Below the pieces are notes generated by a model. That model did not search any database and was not told the DNA's origin. It saw only the letters and a list, made by a program, of their open reading frames with translations. Shown here in pieces: positions 40,190 to 49,607 of a DNA stretch of 64,000 bases. This stretch comes from Mucilaginibacter sp. L3T2-6. Lineage in GTDB: Bacteria > Bacteroidota > Bacteroidia > Sphingobacteriales > Sphingobacteriaceae. The number at the start of each line of letters is the position of its first letter. Position 1 is the first letter of the stretch. Position numbers and translations under genes: made by a program. The stretch lies in assembly GCF_030519355.1 (NCBI RefSeq), contig NZ_JAUMKC010000016.1, positions 62,001 through 126,000 of the forward strand. Direction: 5' to 3'.

Positions 40190-42673
40190 TTAAGGTATGG
40201 CCTGCGTCTTAGGTTTGCTTAAGATATTGATAAACAACCTATAAGCACCCGGAACACCGGCGGGCAACTGCCTGAAAAACGCCAGCGAAGTATAAACAAA
40301 CCGGCCTTCTCCGTAGCTGGTGGTTATCAGGGCGCCATTGTTGGGGCTTTCGCCGGGGTCATTCATTTGCAGCGGTGTTTTATATTTCGGGTCGATGCTG
40401 CCGGCAAAATATAAGCCGCGTTCCTGAACCCAGCCGTTAAAATCGCTGTCATTGATTTTATTGGGATAATTAAGCACCGGGTTCTGACTGTCCAGTACGG
40501 TTATTTTTGCATGTTCATCGGTTACGCGCTGATTCACCGGCTTAAACGGATATGGGCCAATTTGCTTTGTTACCAAGCCGTTATTATTGTTGTACTGAAT
40601 TACAAGGTTGCCGCCATTTTTTACATAATCCAACAATTTTGGCTGTTCAACAGCCAACCGCGGGTTTACATTGTATGCCCGAACGCCGGTAACAATGGCG
40701 TCGTAACCAGACAGGTCTCCATTCATAATTTCCTTTTCCGTAAGTTCATGTACATCATAACCAACCTGACGTAAAGCTTCGGGAACTAAATCTCCTGCAC
40801 CCTCTATATATCCAATCTTTTTACCCGCGATTTTAAGGTCGATGTTTACCAGCTTAGCTTCGGCAGGTGGGAACAAGGTAATATCCGGAATATGTTCGTA
40901 TTTAATTTCCTTTATGCCAAGGCTGAATGGTTTGTTGTAGCCATCTACAGAAACTTCTACCCTGATCACCCCGTTTTGCGCGGCCGCATTTGCCGGAGAA
41001 ACCCGGAAACTCTCTGTCCACTCATCACCTTCGGCCTTGTTTGTTATCTCTATTTTCTCAGGGCTAACCGTCCACCCTGCAGGCGCCTGCAGCTTTACAG
41101 AGCCGCTGGTAACCTTTTGGAAGCTCTTGAGTTTCACCATCAGATTTTGCGGCGAAGGGTTATTAAAAATATAATCGCGGCTGCCAATATCAGCAGTTAC
41201 AGGGGGCGCTATTACCAACGGTTTATAAATTTCGCCATAAACAGGGCTTACATATTTGTAATACAAACGGCGGTCATAACGGATGGCCTTGCCCTCAATC
41301 ACAAACTCAAAATTTACGGTTGGTAAATCAGGGTTTTCAGGATTACCCACGTATTGCTGGCCCGGTATGTTATAAGAACCGATACTGTGCGGTGTTTCAA
41401 GCCAGTAAGGTTGCGTTACTTTATAATCACCGGCGAATACGCGGCTGTCGAAGTTTTGCAGTTCATTTGCCGGTATTACCTGGCTGTTATATCCTTTTTC
41501 TGTTTTGCCTATACGGATGGCATTTAACTTAACCTTGTTGTTATACCTGTCGAGCACCTGCGAATGTATCACAATGCTATCGCCAATTCCATAAACAGGT
41601 TCGGCGGAATAGGCCTCGAACCACAAGCCGGCACAGGCCGCAATCAGGTTATGAAGGTCTTTAGTTTTTTGAGCGCGCCAATAAGCGTCGGGTATCTTTT
41701 CAACCCCCGGCAGTAACTTAACCAATGCAGGCACAGAAGTTTCAGGATTATCGGCATCAAAGGCCTTCCGGATGACACCGATTGCTGCAGCAATATCCTC
41801 GCCGCCCTTCACTCTTTTCCACGTTGTGTTTATCCCATCCATTAAATCATCTTTTGGTGCATCGCCTAAAATAGTTTTAAAATATTCGTATGATTCGCCT
41901 CTTTGCTTTGCCGAGCCGAACCCTTGCGTTTTGTGGTTCGAACGGCTTTCGGCAGCAAGCTCGCCATAGCCTTTACCGAGGGTTGGATTATAAACACCAA
42001 CATTTATCTTAAACTGGTCGGGCCTGATGGTATTGGTATTGCCGAAGTTAAAAGTATTCCAGAGCAAACGTTTGGCCTGCCATGGCCGCACAAATTCCAA
42101 TTGTTCAGGAAACCGCTTCGGGTCGGCAGCTGCAGTAAATGCTTCCTGCGCCAAAATTGCCGATGAAGTATGATGACCATGGCCCCCCTCGCCTGTTGTG
42201 GGGAAGCGGCAAATGATCACATCCGGCCTGAACTTCCTGATAACCCAAACTACATCGCTTAAAACTTTTTCTTTATCCCATATCTTCAAGGTCTCCTCAG
42301 GCCCCTTTGAAAAGCCAAAGTCATTAGCCCTGGTAAAGAACTGCTCCGCACCGTCAACACGGCGGGCTGCCAACAACTCCTGGGTTCGGATCAATCCTAA
42401 AAGCTCGCTTTGCTCATTCCCTAGAAGGTTTTGCCCTCCGTCGCCGCGCGTCATCGACAGATAGCCCGTACGATAGTGTTTTTCCTGGGCGAGGTAAGCA
42501 AGCAGGCGGGTATTTTCATCGTCCGGATGTGCAGCGACATACAGCACACTGCCCAGTACATCCAGCTTTTTGAAGTTTTGTTGGATAGTTGCAATATCGG
42601 CTGGAGGGTTGGTTTGAGCAAAGGCAAAAGATGCCGTAAACAACAGTACGGCAATAAGTTTGATGCGGTTCAT
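40190..42673 (-). CDS. PIG-L family N-deacetylase, large secreted form
   Basis: The 827-residue protein begins with a signal peptide (AVLLFTASFAFAQT). The PIG-L/LmbE domain follows (about 35-260): zinc motif AAHPDDENTRLLAY, TRGDGGQN, and EGGHGHHTSSAI with the second metal histidines. Then come beta-rich regions (NEW3-type, e.g. APAGWTVSPEKIEI) and a C-terminal Rossmann-like region (GYDAIVTGVRAYNVNPRL, GGNLVIQYNNNNGLV) resembling ThuA/glutamine-amidotransferase folds. It probably deacetylates a GlcNAc-containing glycan in the periplasm; substrate unknown. A -7 box ends five bases before the ATG. Confidence 0.9.
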   Translation of the reverse strand: MNRIKLIAVLLFTASFAFAQTNPPADIATIQQNFKKLDVLGSVLYVAAHPDDENTRLLAYLAQEKHYRTGYLSMTRGDGGQNLLGNEQSELLGLIRTQELLAARRVDGAEQFFTRANDFGFSKGPEETLKIWDKEKVLSDVVWVIRKFRPDVIICRFPTTGEGGHGHHTSSAILAQEAFTAAADPKRFPEQLEFVRPWQAKRLLWNTFNFGNTNTIRPDQFKINVGVYNPTLGKGYGELAAESRSNHKTQGFGSAKQRGESYEYFKTILGDAPKDDLMDGINTTWKRVKGGEDIAAAIGVIRKAFDADNPETSVPALVKLLPGVEKIPDAYWRAQKTKDLHNLIAACAGLWFEAYSAEPVYGIGDSIVIHSQVLDRYNNKVKLNAIRIGKTEKGYNSQVIPANELQNFDSRVFAGDYKVTQPYWLETPHSIGSYNIPGQQYVGNPENPDLPTVNFEFVIEGKAIRYDRRLYYKYVSPVYGEIYKPLVIAPPVTADIGSRDYIFNNPSPQNLMVKLKSFQKVTSGSVKLQAPAGWTVSPEKIEITNKAEGDEWTESFRVSPANAAAQNGVIRVEVSVDGYNKPFSLGIKEIKYEHIPDITLFPPAEAKLVNIDLKIAGKKIGYIEGAGDLVPEALRQVGYDVHELTEKEIMNGDLSGYDAIVTGVRAYNVNPRLAVEQPKLLDYVKNGGNLVIQYNNNNGLVTKQIGPYPFKPVNQRVTDEHAKITVLDSQNPVLNYPNKINDSDFNGWVQERGLYFAGSIDPKYKTPLQMNDPGESPNNGALITTSYGEGRFVYTSLAFFRQLPAGVPGAYRLFINILSKPKTQAIP

Positions 42674-42678
42674 GCTAA

Positions 42679-42686
42679 CAAATATA
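42679..42686 (-). promoter_or_regulatory. -7 box adjoining the PIG-L deacetylase start
   Basis: On the minus strand this reads TATATTTG, exact TAnnTTTG. Only five bases (TTAGC) separate it from the ATG, so the mRNA should be leaderless or nearly so. Confidence 0.55.
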
Positions 42687-42915
42687 TTGAAAGATGTGTG
42701 GAAGTCCGAAAGTCGGGAAGACTGAAAGTCCGAAAGATGATTTTGAAGTGAGAAAAAGTTGCTTATTGAGATATGAGGAGTGATTTATAACAAAAGCTTT
42801 ACATAAACCAGTTGATACAGCTTAGCCGGCATGTGGCTATGTTATTTCTATTAATCCTCTCATCCGTGACGATATCTCAACAGCTACCCTCTTTTGTGGG
42901 ATTGTTATATTTCTT

Positions 42916-42923
42916 TAGCTTTG
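42916..42923 (+). promoter_or_regulatory. -7 box of the GntR-type regulator
   Basis: TAGCTTTG matches TAnnTTTG and lies 21 nt before ATG 42945. It excludes the upstream in-frame TTG at 42894 as translation start. The stretch from 42700 to 42740 upstream holds short repeats of GAAAGTCCGAAAG of no clear meaning. Confidence 0.65.
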
Positions 42924-42944
42924 GAACGCGGTACCTGGCAGCAC

Positions 42945-43970
42945 ATGAAGAACTATTTAAAAATCATAAATATAGACGAATACTCCATTACGCCGAAGTA
43001 TCTTCAGATAAGCAATTCTATTTTGCGGGGTATTGAAGAACAGAAGATCGAAAAAGATGATATCCTCCCATCAATAAACGACCTGAGCATTGCGCTCGAA
43101 GTATCCCGTGCCACCATCGAGCGGGCGTATAAGGAGCTTAAAAAGCACGATGTAATTAAATCTGTGGCCGGAAAGGGCTATTTTATCTCAAATACGTCCT
43201 TTAATCAGCCTGTAAAAGTGTTGTTGTTGTTTAACAAACTGAGCAGTCATAAAAAGATAATCTACGATGCGTTTGCCGAAACGCTGGGAACCAATGCTGC
43301 CATTGATTTCTATATTTATAATAATGATTTTAATGTTTTTAAAAAACTCCTTTCCGGTAATATAGAGCATTATTCCAAGCTGATCATCATTCCACACTTC
43401 ATCGAAAATCCGGAAAATGCGCTTACTATTATCGACAGCTTGCCAAAGGAGAAATTAATCCTGATGGACAAGCTCCCTGAAGGACTTTCCGGAAATTTTG
43501 CTGCTGTTTATGAGGATTTTGAACGGGACATCTACTTCGCCCTGGAAGAGCTATTAGAAAGGCTCGGTAAATATCACACTATTAAAATCATCTTTCCGGA
43601 TAACAGCTATCACTCTAAAGAAATACTGAAAGGTTTCCTTAATTTTTGCGGCCAGTATGCCTTTGATTATGATATTATCCATCATGTAAAAAACGAGAGC
43701 CTGCAGCCAGGCACTGTCTATATCAACCTGATGGAGGACGACCTGGTAGAGCTTATACAAAAGCTTATCTTGGGCAACTTAAAAATAGGCGAAGATATCG
43801 GCGTAATAAGCTATAACGAGACACCGTTGAAAAAGATCATCCTTAATGGCATCACTACGATTTCGACCGATTTTAAGCAAATGGGGAAAAAGGCTGCCGA
43901 AATGGTTCTGACCAGCAGCAAAGAACATGCAGCTAATCCGTTCAGGGTTACCGTTAGAAATTCATTATAG
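42945..43970 (+). CDS. GntR-family regulator with LacI-like sensor domain
   Basis: The 341-aa protein has an N-terminal GntR winged HTH (ITPKYLQISNSILRGIEEQK, ILPSINDLSIALEVSRATIE, then IKSVAGKGYFIS), followed by a periplasmic-binding-protein-like domain of the LacI type from about residue 85 (VKVLLLFNKLSSHKKIIYDA, ending GITTISTDFKQMGKKAAEMV). In Bacteroidota such proteins sense sugars and control nearby carbohydrate genes. No transport or glycosidase gene is directly adjacent; PIG-L deacetylase diverges from it and may be the target. Confidence 0.9.
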   Translation: MKNYLKIINIDEYSITPKYLQISNSILRGIEEQKIEKDDILPSINDLSIALEVSRATIERAYKELKKHDVIKSVAGKGYFISNTSFNQPVKVLLLFNKLSSHKKIIYDAFAETLGTNAAIDFYIYNNDFNVFKKLLSGNIEHYSKLIIIPHFIENPENALTIIDSLPKEKLILMDKLPEGLSGNFAAVYEDFERDIYFALEELLERLGKYHTIKIIFPDNSYHSKEILKGFLNFCGQYAFDYDIIHHVKNESLQPGTVYINLMEDDLVELIQKLILGNLKIGEDIGVISYNETPLKKIILNGITTISTDFKQMGKKAAEMVLTSSKEHAANPFRVTVRNSL

Positions 43971-45299
43971 GGGATTACTTGCGGCGGCGGTTGCTGTCAA
44001 CAGCTGCTTACTGCTAAAATCCTCCTGGTAAACTACGTGCTTATCATCGCCCAGTTTAACATTTTTTATCTCTCCTGCGCCTTCGAAGCCGATCATGATG
44101 CCACGTATCTTTCCGATACTTCGTCTAACTGCATCAGCAAAAATTATCTTGCCATTAAGATAAACCATAAACTTATGATCTTTAACAGAAAAAGCGATGT
44201 GTTGAAAATTTGAAAAATCGCAACCAAATGCGCTTAGATCAGCGTCTTTCCCGCTAATATCCTTCTCGCCGTTATAGAGACTGAGGGCGGCAATACAACC
44301 CTTGTCGGCCAGGGGAACACTAAGTCCGTTACCGCTGCCAATAATACTAATCAGCATTTTGCGGCAGGACGATTGCTCCCGGGTGGAGGTGTTTCTGACG
44401 GTCGCCTCAAAACTAAAATTATCACCAGCCAGCCCTCCGAATTCACGGACGTTGTAAAATAAGGCCCACGAATCATTAAATACCGGCAATCCATTTATCC
44501 GCGCAAACGTCTGCCCGGTTATCCCTAATGCGTTCGGCATATGGATGGAATCGCTGTTGAGGTAAGATGGAACAGGGGACTTATCAATAAGGCCCAGCCA
44601 CCCGGCCGTTTTAATAAACACCGGCTGCTCCTTTTTAATCTGCCCGTCGACAACAAGCTTTGCATCGAAATAGCCGGGTAGATAATAAATAGAGGTATGC
44701 TGTTTGCCACTTCCCGAGACTTGTTCACGACGCCGGGGATCCCAGCTTTGCTGGATATATACACTGTCGGAGTGATAGCCAGAGGCGTCGTAGTTAAACA
44801 CCACTGAATTTGGCATTTTGTCGCTTACCACCCTCGCAGTAAATTGAGGAGTGAAATTTCTGTCGGGAATGGACTTTTTATTGGCTACGAGAGACAATAA
44901 AAGATACAAAACGCCAACCGCCATGATAACCGATAAAGCGACGGTCTGAAATTTGTTTTTGCGCACCTTCTTTAACGGCGCAACCACTTCTTTTTCAATC
45001 TTTGCAGCTGGCTCCAAAATTCTGGCATCGTCCGTGTGTCTCTTAAATTGTCGCCAATCGGCAAAGCCCAGAAACAGCGCGAGAGAATTAAGCGTAATAA
45101 TTGTGGGCGTGCTGTCGTATTTTACCTTTCCCCAAATCCTTTTCAAAGTCGATACACTCAACCGGGTATTTGTTTTTTCGAATATGAGCTCGCTTAATTT
45201 TTCAAAGTCATAGTCGCCCCAATTGCTGCTGTTATCCCAGCCAAGCATCTGCTCTGCCAGTTCGCGCCAGGTAACTATATATGGCTTTTCGGTACCCAT
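43965..45299 (-). CDS. Membrane protein with HTH-like head and lectin-like ectodomain
   Basis: The 444-aa protein has a cytosolic N-terminal domain of ~95 residues with FEKLSELIFEKTNTRLSVST and LKRIWGKVKYDSTPTIITLN, which resembles a DNA-binding or Xre-like helical domain, then a single helix at about 118-138 (TVALSVIMAVGVLYLLLSLV), then ~300 residues of beta-rich exterior. The last part (DNFSFEATVRNTS, KDHKFMVYLNGKIIFADAV) matches the concanavalin A-like/LamG pattern. Such a one-pass design suggests a membrane-bound sensor-regulator, but I know no named family. Its end overlaps the GntR gene by 6 bp (convergent). Confidence 0.75.
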   Translation of the reverse strand: MGTEKPYIVTWRELAEQMLGWDNSSNWGDYDFEKLSELIFEKTNTRLSVSTLKRIWGKVKYDSTPTIITLNSLALFLGFADWRQFKRHTDDARILEPAAKIEKEVVAPLKKVRKNKFQTVALSVIMAVGVLYLLLSLVANKKSIPDRNFTPQFTARVVSDKMPNSVVFNYDASGYHSDSVYIQQSWDPRRREQVSGSGKQHTSIYYLPGYFDAKLVVDGQIKKEQPVFIKTAGWLGLIDKSPVPSYLNSDSIHMPNALGITGQTFARINGLPVFNDSWALFYNVREFGGLAGDNFSFEATVRNTSTREQSSCRKMLISIIGSGNGLSVPLADKGCIAALSLYNGEKDISGKDADLSAFGCDFSNFQHIAFSVKDHKFMVYLNGKIIFADAVRRSIGKIRGIMIGFEGAGEIKNVKLGDDKHVVYQEDFSSKQLLTATAAASNPL

Positions 45300-45740
45300 G
45301 AGTTTGAAATGTTTGTATAAACTTACTAACAGATCTGAAAATTACAGCACTTTATAAAAGTAAAGTTAACCAGGCTATTCTGACGGTTGAAATACTCTTT
45401 TGTAATGACGTGTGAAAGCACTTTTTGTTACAACAGCGACATTAGCCTGAATGGACTTGAATATCTCTTAAAATCTGCTTGAACGGGCTTAATCCTGCTA
45501 TAAGCTAACCTTTGCTTCGTAATCAATCTAATAGCTAAGATGAGTTTTTTGAAACAGTTTTAACGACGTCGGTGACCGAAATGAAAATCTGGCAGCAGAA
45601 AAACTGTAAATTTTTCATTCAGAGTGAAAAATTTACAGTACAGCGTCCGGAAATTCAGGTTGGCATTTAAGTTGAATACGGTTGGATGAGTTTAATTAAT
45701 TATAAGTTCAATCATTAAAATTATTTAAGGAGGAAAACCC
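45300..45740. other. Non-coding gap upstream of hsp20 with a perfect 15-bp inverted repeat
   Basis: No gene is supported. The main structure is ACTGTAAATTTTTCA (45603-45617) and TGAAAAATTTACAGT (45625-45639), perfectly complementary with a 7-nt loop. There is no T-tract, so it is not a normal terminator; the adjacent genes diverge. An unusually strong ribosome binding site, TAAGGAGG (45726-45733), precedes the hsp20 ATG. Confidence 0.6.
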
Positions 45741-46178
45741 ATGACATTGGTTAAATTTAATTCCGACAAAAAGAACAACGCATTAATGCCGGGCTTTAAT
45801 GATGTTTTCGATTCTATTTTTAACGACACCTTTTTTTCTGACCGCCTGGTAACCCGTGTACCTGCCGCTAACATAAGCGAGACAGCCGACCATTACCACA
45901 TCGAACTTGCTGCTCCGGGATTGAAAAAAGAGGACTTTAAATTAAACCTGGATCGGAACGTGTTAAATATTTCGGTCGAGCAGCATATGGAGAACTCTTC
46001 AGACAGAAATTACAGCAAACGCGAGTATAGCTACAGTTCCTTTGTACGCGCGTTTACTCTTCCTGATAGCGCCAATACCGAAAATATCGATGCTACTTAT
46101 ACCGATGGGATCTTAAAGATAGATATCGCCAAAAAGGAAGAAGCAAAAGCCGTGCGCAGGCAGATAGAAATAAAGTAA
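45741..46178 (+). CDS. Small heat shock protein, Hsp20/alpha-crystallin family
   Basis: The 145-residue chaperone holds unfolded proteins without ATP. The alpha-crystallin domain spans about residues 37-140 (ISETADHYHIELAAPGLKKEDF, YSSFVRAFTLPDSANTENID, then YTDGILKIDIAKKEE). The C-terminal IEIK is an I-x-I oligomerisation motif. The short N-terminus is typical of Bacteroidota Hsp20. Its full Shine-Dalgarno GGAGG is rare in this window and suggests strong translation. Upstream is a 15-bp inverted repeat that may regulate it. Confidence 0.95.
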   Translation: MTLVKFNSDKKNNALMPGFNDVFDSIFNDTFFSDRLVTRVPAANISETADHYHIELAAPGLKKEDFKLNLDRNVLNISVEQHMENSSDRNYSKREYSYSSFVRAFTLPDSANTENIDATYTDGILKIDIAKKEEAKAVRRQIEIK

Positions 46179-46200
46179 GCGATTTAGTTGAATGATAGCC

Positions 46201-46231
46201 GAAGGCCTTCCATAAATTGGGGGCCTTTGCC
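46201..46231 (+). terminator. Possible terminator after hsp20
   Basis: AAGGCC (46202-46207) can pair with GGCCTT (46222-46227) across a 14-nt loop; weak, with few following T residues. Confidence 0.35.
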
Positions 46232-46239
46232 TGTTTAAT

Positions 46240-46548
46240 ATGATTATGAAAAAGCAATTTTACCTGCTGCTCAGCCTGAAGACAACAAAAGGATTTGCAA
46301 CTTACGGCCAATACTTTTTAGGAGATGAGCGCCCCAGTGCCGAATTGATATTTAATGGTTTAAAAGGAACCACAAAAATTAATGAGCACGCTTTACTGCA
46401 CCTTGATTTTATGGAGACGGTAAATGACCTGCCTGTAAAGGTAAAAACAAAATGCTGTACGCTGGAAGAACTGGGAGAAAACTGCAAATGGATAGCTAAA
46501 GAAACATTCAGGTTGTTAAACCTGGAGGAATGGAATAGCAAAAACTAA
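46240..46548 (+). CDS. Small protein of unknown function
   Basis: The 102-residue protein starts MIMKKQFYLLLSLKTTKGFA; a second ATG is at 46246. It has no signal peptide cleavage site and no membrane helix beyond the short hydrophobic start. Residues CCTLEELGENCKWIAKETF include three Cys. I do not recognise it. It follows hsp20 by 61 bp and overlaps the convergent response regulator by 4 bp. Codon use looks like that of neighbours, so I judge it real. Confidence 0.6.
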   Translation: MIMKKQFYLLLSLKTTKGFATYGQYFLGDERPSAELIFNGLKGTTKINEHALLHLDFMETVNDLPVKVKTKCCTLEELGENCKWIAKETFRLLNLEEWNSKN

Positions 46549-46910
46549 GCAGCGGCTGGCAAAGGCAGTAGCTTTTTGATAACGCCGATTAAAGTATCTA
46601 CATCAAAAGGTTTATGAACAAAGCCATCTGCGCGGCAATTTTTTGCAATGTCGGCGATATCGGGGGCAGTCGAGAAAATTACAACCGGTACCGACTGAAG
46701 TGCTTCTATGGCTTTTATTTCCTTACAAAGCATATGACCTTCCCTGTTGTTCACCCACTCGTCAAGCAATATTAAATCTGCTTTTAATTTGATCAGGGCC
46801 GAGCTGCTGTAGCGTGCGCCCAGCACCGCATATCCCTCTAATTCCAGGATGTAGGTTACGATCTGCTTAATTTCCTCATCGTTTTCAATAACGAGTACCT
46901 TTTTTTTCAC
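46545..46910 (-). CDS. Orphan single-domain response regulator
   Basis: The 121-aa receiver starts at GTG 46910 (MKKKVLVIENDEEIKQIVTY). Phospho-acceptor Asp is in LILLDEWVNNREGHMLCKEI, Thr/Ser in VVIFSTAPDI and Lys in GFVHKPFDVDTLIGVI. No output domain and no adjacent kinase. The region after the Asp, EWVNNREG, differs from the usual MPxMDG. The related orphan receiver at 56252 also has a Trp-containing version (NWIPDDGG). Confidence 0.88.
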   Translation of the reverse strand: MKKKVLVIENDEEIKQIVTYILELEGYAVLGARYSSSALIKLKADLILLDEWVNNREGHMLCKEIKAIEALQSVPVVIFSTAPDIADIAKNCRADGFVHKPFDVDTLIGVIKKLLPLPAAA

Positions 46911-47196
46911 GTATGCCTTTTTTAATTAGAAGTAAAACTAATGAAATATTTGTTATTGCAAAATAACTAAAGTTAATAATTGCGGCACAATCTAATCGTT
47001 AGAAAGACTGCTAAAAAAAGACTCACATTTGGTCTCTAACACATATCTTTCTCGGAATAATTATTGGATATTAACAGCACCTGCATATTTAGAAAAATAA
47101 ATGGCTAAATTGAACCTGCTTTAAGGAGATTTTTCAGGATTAAAAGTATCAGACTTTACGACCTGCTTAAACATCTGATTGCATTAACTCGCCGAT

Positions 47197-49362
47197 ATGA
47201 CAACAAGGATTTTAATTTACGCATGGGTTGGGGCATTTACATTGGGAACATTGTATGTAAACGCCCAAACAAAAAAACACCAACCGGTTGATGCTAAAAT
47301 AGATGCGGTGATAAAAAAGCTTACGCTCGAAGAAAAAATAAAGATGCTGCACGCCAATAGCAAATTTGGCAGTGCGGGTGTGGAGCGCCTGGGCATACCG
47401 GGATTGATGACCGACGACGGGCCATTGGGCGTGCGTGAGGATGTGAAAGAAAACTGGTCGTCGGCGAATCTTACTACCGATTCGGCCACATTTTTTCCAA
47501 ACGGTTCTGCGCTGGCAGCGACCTGGAATCCTTCGCTCGCCTATCGCTACGGGCATGATATCGGCGAAGAGGCACGTGCGCGTAAAAAATACATCATTCT
47601 GGCGCCGGCCTTTAACATCTGCCGCACCCCGCTCTGTGGTCGCACTTATGAATATTTTTCTGAAGATCCCTTCTTAAATTCCCGGCTTGCTGTGCAAAGT
47701 GTAAAAGGTATTCAAAGCCAGAATATAGCTGCCTGTATAAAGCATTTTGCTGTAAACAACCAGGAGTTTGAGCGCGGCAGGGTCAATGCAGAAGTGGATG
47801 AGCGCACTTTACAGGAAATATACCTTCCTGCATTTAAGGCTGCTGTAACCGAAGCTAATGCATGGACTATAATGTCTGCCTACAACAAACTGCGTGGCGT
47901 TTACTGTGCTGAGAATGCTTACCTGCTGAATGATTTATTAAAAAAACAATGGGGGTTTAAGGGGATTGTTATCAGCGACTGGGGTGGAACGCATAGCACG
48001 GTAGCGGCGGCAAACGACGGTCTAGATCTGGAGATGGGCTCATTTGGCGCTTATGATAATTATTTCTTTGCTAACCCGCTGCTCGACTCGGTAAAGGCCG
48101 GCAAGGTTAGCCTGAAAACTATCGACGAAAAGGTTCACCGCATTTTATGGGTGATGTACCACACCTCGATGAGTGAAAATCCGTCGCCCGGAAAGATTAA
48201 TACTCCACAACATGTCACTACGGCCTACGATATTGCTGCCGAATCAATTGTGCTGCTGAAAAACGATAAGCAATTGCTGCCGCTAAACACCTCGCATATT
48301 AAATCGATTGCAGTGATCGGCGATAATGCTACCCGCACCTTCCACTTAGGTGGTTTCGGGGCCGGGGTAAAGGTTCGTTACGAAGTTACAGCCCTTGCGG
48401 GGTTAAAAAGCAGGCTGAATAATAAAGTAAAAATTACCTATGCGCAAGGTTATAAAGGCGTTTATAAACCCATGCGAAAAAATGTCCCAAACGAACCTGA
48501 TAAACAGGATACAACTTTGCTGAATGAAGCCGTTACTAATGCTAAAAGCGCTGATTTGGCCATAGTATTTATTGGTGGTAACAGGGAGTACGAAAGCGAA
48601 GGGCACGACCGTAAAGATTTAAGTCTCCCCTTTCATGAGCAGGAACTGGTTGACGCTGTAACCGCTGCAAACGCTAACACTATTGTGGTATTTGTTGGTG
48701 GCGCTCCCTACGATCTCAGCAAAATAAAAAAGAATAACCATACCATCGTTTGGTCGTGGTATAACGGACAAGAGAATGGTAACGCGCTGGCCGATGTGCT
48801 GGTCGGTAAGGTAAATCCATCCGGCAGGATGCCGTTTACCTTTCCGGCCGAACTAAAAGACTCTCCGGCACACGCGCTGAACGCTTACCCTGGCGAGAAC
48901 CTGAGCGTTGAATATAAAGAAGGGCTGATGGTAGGCTATCGCTGGTTTGATACCAAAAAAATTGAGCCTTTATATTGCTTTGGTTATGGCCTGTCGTATA
49001 CAAATTACCAGTATCAATCAATTACAATAGCAAAAAAAGCATATAAAGCAGGCGAAAATATTGCTGCTGTAATTAAATTAAAAAACACCGGAAAATTTGC
49101 AGGTAAGGAGACCATACAGCTGTATGTTAGCAAAGCCAACTCTATGGTTGAGCGTCCTGCAAAGGAACTGAAAGCTTTTAAAAAAGTAATGATAAGGCCG
49201 GGTGAAACTGCGAATGTAGCACTTAGTGTCCCGGTTAAGGATTTAGCTTATTTCGATACAAAAACCTCCGGCTGGGTAGTTGAGCCGGGAAAATATACTT
49301 TGCTTGCCGGCGGCTCGTCGGGAGATATAAAAGTGACAGGAAATATAACAGTGGTAAACTAA
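47197..49362 (+). CDS. Secreted beta-glucosidase, GH3 family
   Basis: The 721-residue protein has a signal peptide (ending TLYVNAQTK). The GH3 N-terminal domain carries RLGIPGLMTDDGPLGVR and the nucleophile motif FKGIVISDWGGTHS (Asp in SDW). The C-terminal domain begins IAAESIVLLKNDKQLLPLNT and has GGNREYESEGHDRKDLSLP, likely with the acid/base Glu, then a fibronectin-III-like end (ETIQLYVSKANSMVERPAKE). It cleaves beta-linked glucosides, probably in the periplasm. No SusC/SusD genes are adjacent, so it is not a canonical polysaccharide locus here. Confidence 0.94.
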   Translation: MTTRILIYAWVGAFTLGTLYVNAQTKKHQPVDAKIDAVIKKLTLEEKIKMLHANSKFGSAGVERLGIPGLMTDDGPLGVREDVKENWSSANLTTDSATFFPNGSALAATWNPSLAYRYGHDIGEEARARKKYIILAPAFNICRTPLCGRTYEYFSEDPFLNSRLAVQSVKGIQSQNIAACIKHFAVNNQEFERGRVNAEVDERTLQEIYLPAFKAAVTEANAWTIMSAYNKLRGVYCAENAYLLNDLLKKQWGFKGIVISDWGGTHSTVAAANDGLDLEMGSFGAYDNYFFANPLLDSVKAGKVSLKTIDEKVHRILWVMYHTSMSENPSPGKINTPQHVTTAYDIAAESIVLLKNDKQLLPLNTSHIKSIAVIGDNATRTFHLGGFGAGVKVRYEVTALAGLKSRLNNKVKITYAQGYKGVYKPMRKNVPNEPDKQDTTLLNEAVTNAKSADLAIVFIGGNREYESEGHDRKDLSLPFHEQELVDAVTAANANTIVVFVGGAPYDLSKIKKNNHTIVWSWYNGQENGNALADVLVGKVNPSGRMPFTFPAELKDSPAHALNAYPGENLSVEYKEGLMVGYRWFDTKKIEPLYCFGYGLSYTNYQYQSITIAKKAYKAGENIAAVIKLKNTGKFAGKETIQLYVSKANSMVERPAKELKAFKKVMIRPGETANVALSVPVKDLAYFDTKTSGWVVEPGKYTLLAGGSSGDIKVTGNITVVN

Positions 49363-49607
49363 TGCGTCCGTGTCATTAAGAACAGCGATACGGCGGCTAT
49401 TTTTTTTGTTGGTCAATTGCCATGAAGAAATGCTTCCCGTTTTCTATCTGTCATATGTCCATAGTTTTGCCTCGCTGGTGGATGATGGCCGTTTTTATTT
49501 TTGTCCAGATCCGGCGTGCGGGCAATTTTGCAGGAAATAATCTGCATCTGGTCGATTTTTTTTTCACAGGAACGGAGTTTTATCGCTCTTTGAATAAAAA
49601 GAGCATC

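Noticed and set aside
40892-41326. 144-codon frame opposite the PIG-L gene
   Set aside because: Antisense to a well-supported gene, with no motif of its own.
42700-42740. Short repeats of GAAAGTCCGAAAG upstream of the PIG-L gene
   Set aside because: Few and imperfect copies with no clear relation to a gene; not enough to call an operator.
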